A stretch of DNA of 64,000 nt from contig JBAYNV010000001.1 in assembly GCA_041678685.1 (NCBI GenBank), forward strand, positions 14,611 through 78,610, written 5' to 3'. Of the stretch, positions 62,175 to 64,000 are shown in pieces; the stretch's first letter is position 1, and each line of letters starts with the position of its first letter. The notes beneath the pieces are model-generated. The model was not told the DNA's origin. It did no database searches and was given only the letters and a program-made list of their open reading frames with translations. This stretch comes from DUPQ01 sp041678685 (GTDB lineage: Bacteria; Bacillota; Clostridia; DUPQ01). A program made the translations under genes and the position numbers.

Positions 62175-63784
62175 TGAATAATAAAGCAAAAAGGATTTTA
62201 TGCATGCTGGTGAGCATTTTAATGATGCTCACCTTTTGTTCATGCGATCAGAATGCATTGAACCGCGAGAAAGCCATCAACACCAAAGGCTTCACAGTAA
62301 GTGATGCTCCGGGAGTGTATTACGAGATATTCGTTGGAGGATTTTCCGACAGCGACGGTGACGGTATGGGCGATCTTATGGGGATCGTGAACCGTATGGA
62401 TTATCTCAATGATGGCGATCCTTTAAGCGGTAAAAGCCTTGGCGTGGAAGGTCTTTGGCTGATGCCTGTCATGAAGGCCGGTTCCTACCATAAATACGAC
62501 GTTATAGACTATTACGAGATAGATGACGATTACGGCACTATGGAGGATTTCACGAAACTGATATCTGCATGTGATGAAAGAGGCGTCGATGTCATAATCG
62601 ATCTTGTGCTCAATCATACTTCCGAGTACAACCAGTGGTTTTTAGACCTTAAATCCGCCATCACAGAGGGTGACACAAGCTCCAGATATCTGGACTGGTA
62701 CTGCATCACGACAGATGCTTCCAAAGGCTGGCACAAACTGGCGCAGGACCCTGATGGGCTGCAATACTACTATGAAGGCAACTTCTCGCCTTCCATGCCT
62801 GAACTCAACATGGATGAGCCTGAGGTGCTGGAAGAGATAGAAAACATCGTAAAGTTCTGGCTGGATAAAGGCGTGAAAGGATTCCGTCTTGATGCAGTTA
62901 AATATGTCTATCTGGATGACGATAACAGAAACATAGCTTTCTGGAAGTGGTTTTCGGATACCTGCAAGAAATACGATGAAGACGTTTTCCTTGTCGGTGA
63001 GGACTGGTCAGGCGAAACCCATATCTATGAATATTATGAGGCTTTGGACTGCTTCGATTTCGGTATGGCAACATCAGCCGGTGAAGTCGCTCTCACCGTA
63101 AACGGCACATACAGCGTAAACGATTTCGTGGGATATCTCTGCAACTACAGGAGTAAAGTTATAGAATCAAATCCCGATGCTGTATTAAAACCATTCATTT
63201 CCAACCATGACATGGACCGAGCCGCGGGCTACCTTTCGGTAAAAGAGGGTAAGATGCAGATGGCTGCCAATCTGTACATGCTCACATCCGGAACGCCTTT
63301 CATATACTATGGAGAAGAGATAGGCATGAAAGGAAGCAAAGGTACTTCCTCGACCGATGCCAACAGACGCCTTGCCATGCTCTGGGGAGATGACGATACC
63401 GTTACCGACCCGGTAGGTTCGACTTACGATCCCACTCTTCAGAAGAATGGCACCGTAAGCGATCAGATAAAGGATCGAAACAGTCTGTATACATATTACA
63501 AGAAACTGATAGCATTAAGAAGATCTAATGTAGAGATCATTATGGGTGATTATACTGCTTTGAACTTTGACGGATATACGCTCTTCGGAGGCTTTATAAC
63601 CAAGTACGAAGGGGTCACTAAAGGCGTATTCCACAACCTGTGGGATGAATCCGTCGAAATTGACCTTTCCAAATATACTGATATAACATTCAGCGAGATA
63701 TGTGGGTATATCGGACAGGGAAAAGCGGAATTATCAGGTACGGTGCTTACACTTGCTCCGATGACTTCTGTGATATTGAAATGA
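62174..63784 (+). CDS. Surface lipoprotein alpha-amylase (GH13)
   Basis: 536 residues. Signal peptide with Cys24 as the likely lipidated residue (TFCSC). GH13 barrel with all catalytic residues: nucleophile Asp240 (GFRLDAVKY), acid/base Glu276 (LVGEDW) and Asp346 (NHDMDR), plus DLVLNHTS. It hydrolyses alpha-1,4-glucans at the cell surface, feeding the ABC transporter encoded just upstream. The start at 62174 overlaps the malG-like stop. A longer frame to 62081 would sit within that permease gene and destroy the signal peptide. Confidence 0.93.
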   Translation: MNNKAKRILCMLVSILMMLTFCSCDQNALNREKAINTKGFTVSDAPGVYYEIFVGGFSDSDGDGMGDLMGIVNRMDYLNDGDPLSGKSLGVEGLWLMPVMKAGSYHKYDVIDYYEIDDDYGTMEDFTKLISACDERGVDVIIDLVLNHTSEYNQWFLDLKSAITEGDTSSRYLDWYCITTDASKGWHKLAQDPDGLQYYYEGNFSPSMPELNMDEPEVLEEIENIVKFWLDKGVKGFRLDAVKYVYLDDDNRNIAFWKWFSDTCKKYDEDVFLVGEDWSGETHIYEYYEALDCFDFGMATSAGEVALTVNGTYSVNDFVGYLCNYRSKVIESNPDAVLKPFISNHDMDRAAGYLSVKEGKMQMAANLYMLTSGTPFIYYGEEIGMKGSKGTSSTDANRRLAMLWGDDDTVTDPVGSTYDPTLQKNGTVSDQIKDRNSLYTYYKKLIALRRSNVEIIMGDYTALNFDGYTLFGGFITKYEGVTKGVFHNLWDESVEIDLSKYTDITFSEICGYIGQGKAELSGTVLTLAPMTSVILK

Positions 63785-63886
63785 AATAGTAATATTGAAA
63801 GAGTACGGATATTTGCCTTCGGAGGGTTATTTATCACCCACATTTCATATTTGTTCAAAATTTTGCCACAATCTGCAGTAAACCGC

Positions 63887-63914
63887 TTGACTGGATTTCC
63901 CTTCGTGATAGAAT
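63887..63914 (+). promoter_or_regulatory. Probable promoter of the gene at the window end
   Basis: TTGACT (63887-63892), 16 bases, TAGAAT (63909-63914). A TATAAT at 63914 is 21 bases away, too far for this -35. The gap from 63785 shows no convincing terminator for the amylase. Confidence 0.45.
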
Positions 63915-63972
63915 ATAATTAATTATTGGTAAAAAACCGAACAGCATAAAAATATTAAAAGGGGGACTAATT

Positions 63973-64000
63973 ATGAGAAAAATCAAAGTTGTTGCTATTA
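63973..64000 (+). CDS. Start of a further gene, cut by window end
   Basis: ATG at 63973 with AAAGGGGGAC upstream. Only MRKIKVVAI is visible, a basic-then-hydrophobic start compatible with a signal peptide. Context suggests another exported or sugar-uptake protein, but nine codons cannot show it. Confidence 0.6.

Noticed and set aside
63785..63880. Terminator after the amylase gene
   Set aside because: CCTTCGGAGG forms a tiny hairpin without a T-tract.

Overview
The window comes from a motile, low-GC, monoderm-type bacterium of the Bacillota. A clostridial relative (Lachnospiraceae-like or similar) fits best, but the species cannot be fixed from sequence alone. The evidence is the gene set: FliY in place of FliN, no P- or L-ring genes, the FliW-CsrA-flagellin switch, FlaG, FlbD inside the fla/mot operon, CheC/CheD adaptation proteins, and consensus sigma-A promoters with strong AGGAGG-type ribosome sites.

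Layout. (1) 1-8229: a truncated isopropylmalate/homocitrate/(Re)-citrate synthase-like gene, a GPH-family sugar:cation symporter, a 68-residue orphan and a GltS-type symporter on the minus strand. Divergent from these are a DapA/NanA-family aldolase, an Asp-box (sialidase-fold) protein and a GNAT protein. (2) 8230-23391: a plus-strand fla operon with a near-perfect sigma-A promoter (flgBC-fliEFGHIJ-ylxF-fliK-flgDE-flbD-motAB-fliLM-fliY-cheY). (3) 23495-49749: a convergent minus-strand arm. It reads, in transcription order, fliOPQR-flhBA-sigD-flgFG-flgMNKL-fliW-csrA-HD-GYP, then flagellin, then flaG-fliD-fliS, then cheA-cheW-mcp-mcp-cheW-cheR-cheB-cheC-cheD. Two good sigma-28 promoters, in front of flagellin and cheA, mark the late genes. 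Together the two arms encode an almost complete flagellum and chemotaxis system in about 41 kb, but flhF and flhG are absent from their usual place between flhA and sigD. (4) 49935-55850: an envelope or lipid-like cluster on the minus strand. It holds an AMP-dependent acyl ligase overlapping an E2/CAT-fold acyltransferase that lacks the catalytic His, a GT4 glycosyltransferase whose leader abuts seven 16-bp tandem repeats, a small DUF6788-like gene with an apparently leaderless perfect promoter, an AGE-family epimerase and a zinc-ribbon/glycine-zipper protein. (5) 55998-64000: Si-type citrate synthase, an AEC permease (also apparently leaderless), and a maltodextrin ABC uptake operon (binding lipoprotein, two permeases, lipoprotein alpha-amylase). 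The first codons of another gene end the window.

How it works together. The plus-strand operon builds the basal body, C-ring, hook and stator. The minus arm supplies the export gate, the late sigma factor with its anti-sigma FlgM, filament and cap, and the chemotaxis signalling and adaptation proteins. FliW and CsrA, encoded next to an HD-GYP c-di-GMP phosphodiesterase, probably control flagellin translation through a GGA hairpin seen in the flagellin leader. The carbohydrate genes on both flanks suggest a saccharide-feeding organism.

The most unusual features are the tandem-repeat leader with its neighbouring leaderless gene, the His-less acyltransferase/ligase/glycosyltransferase cluster, and the cytosolic sialidase-fold/aldolase pair.
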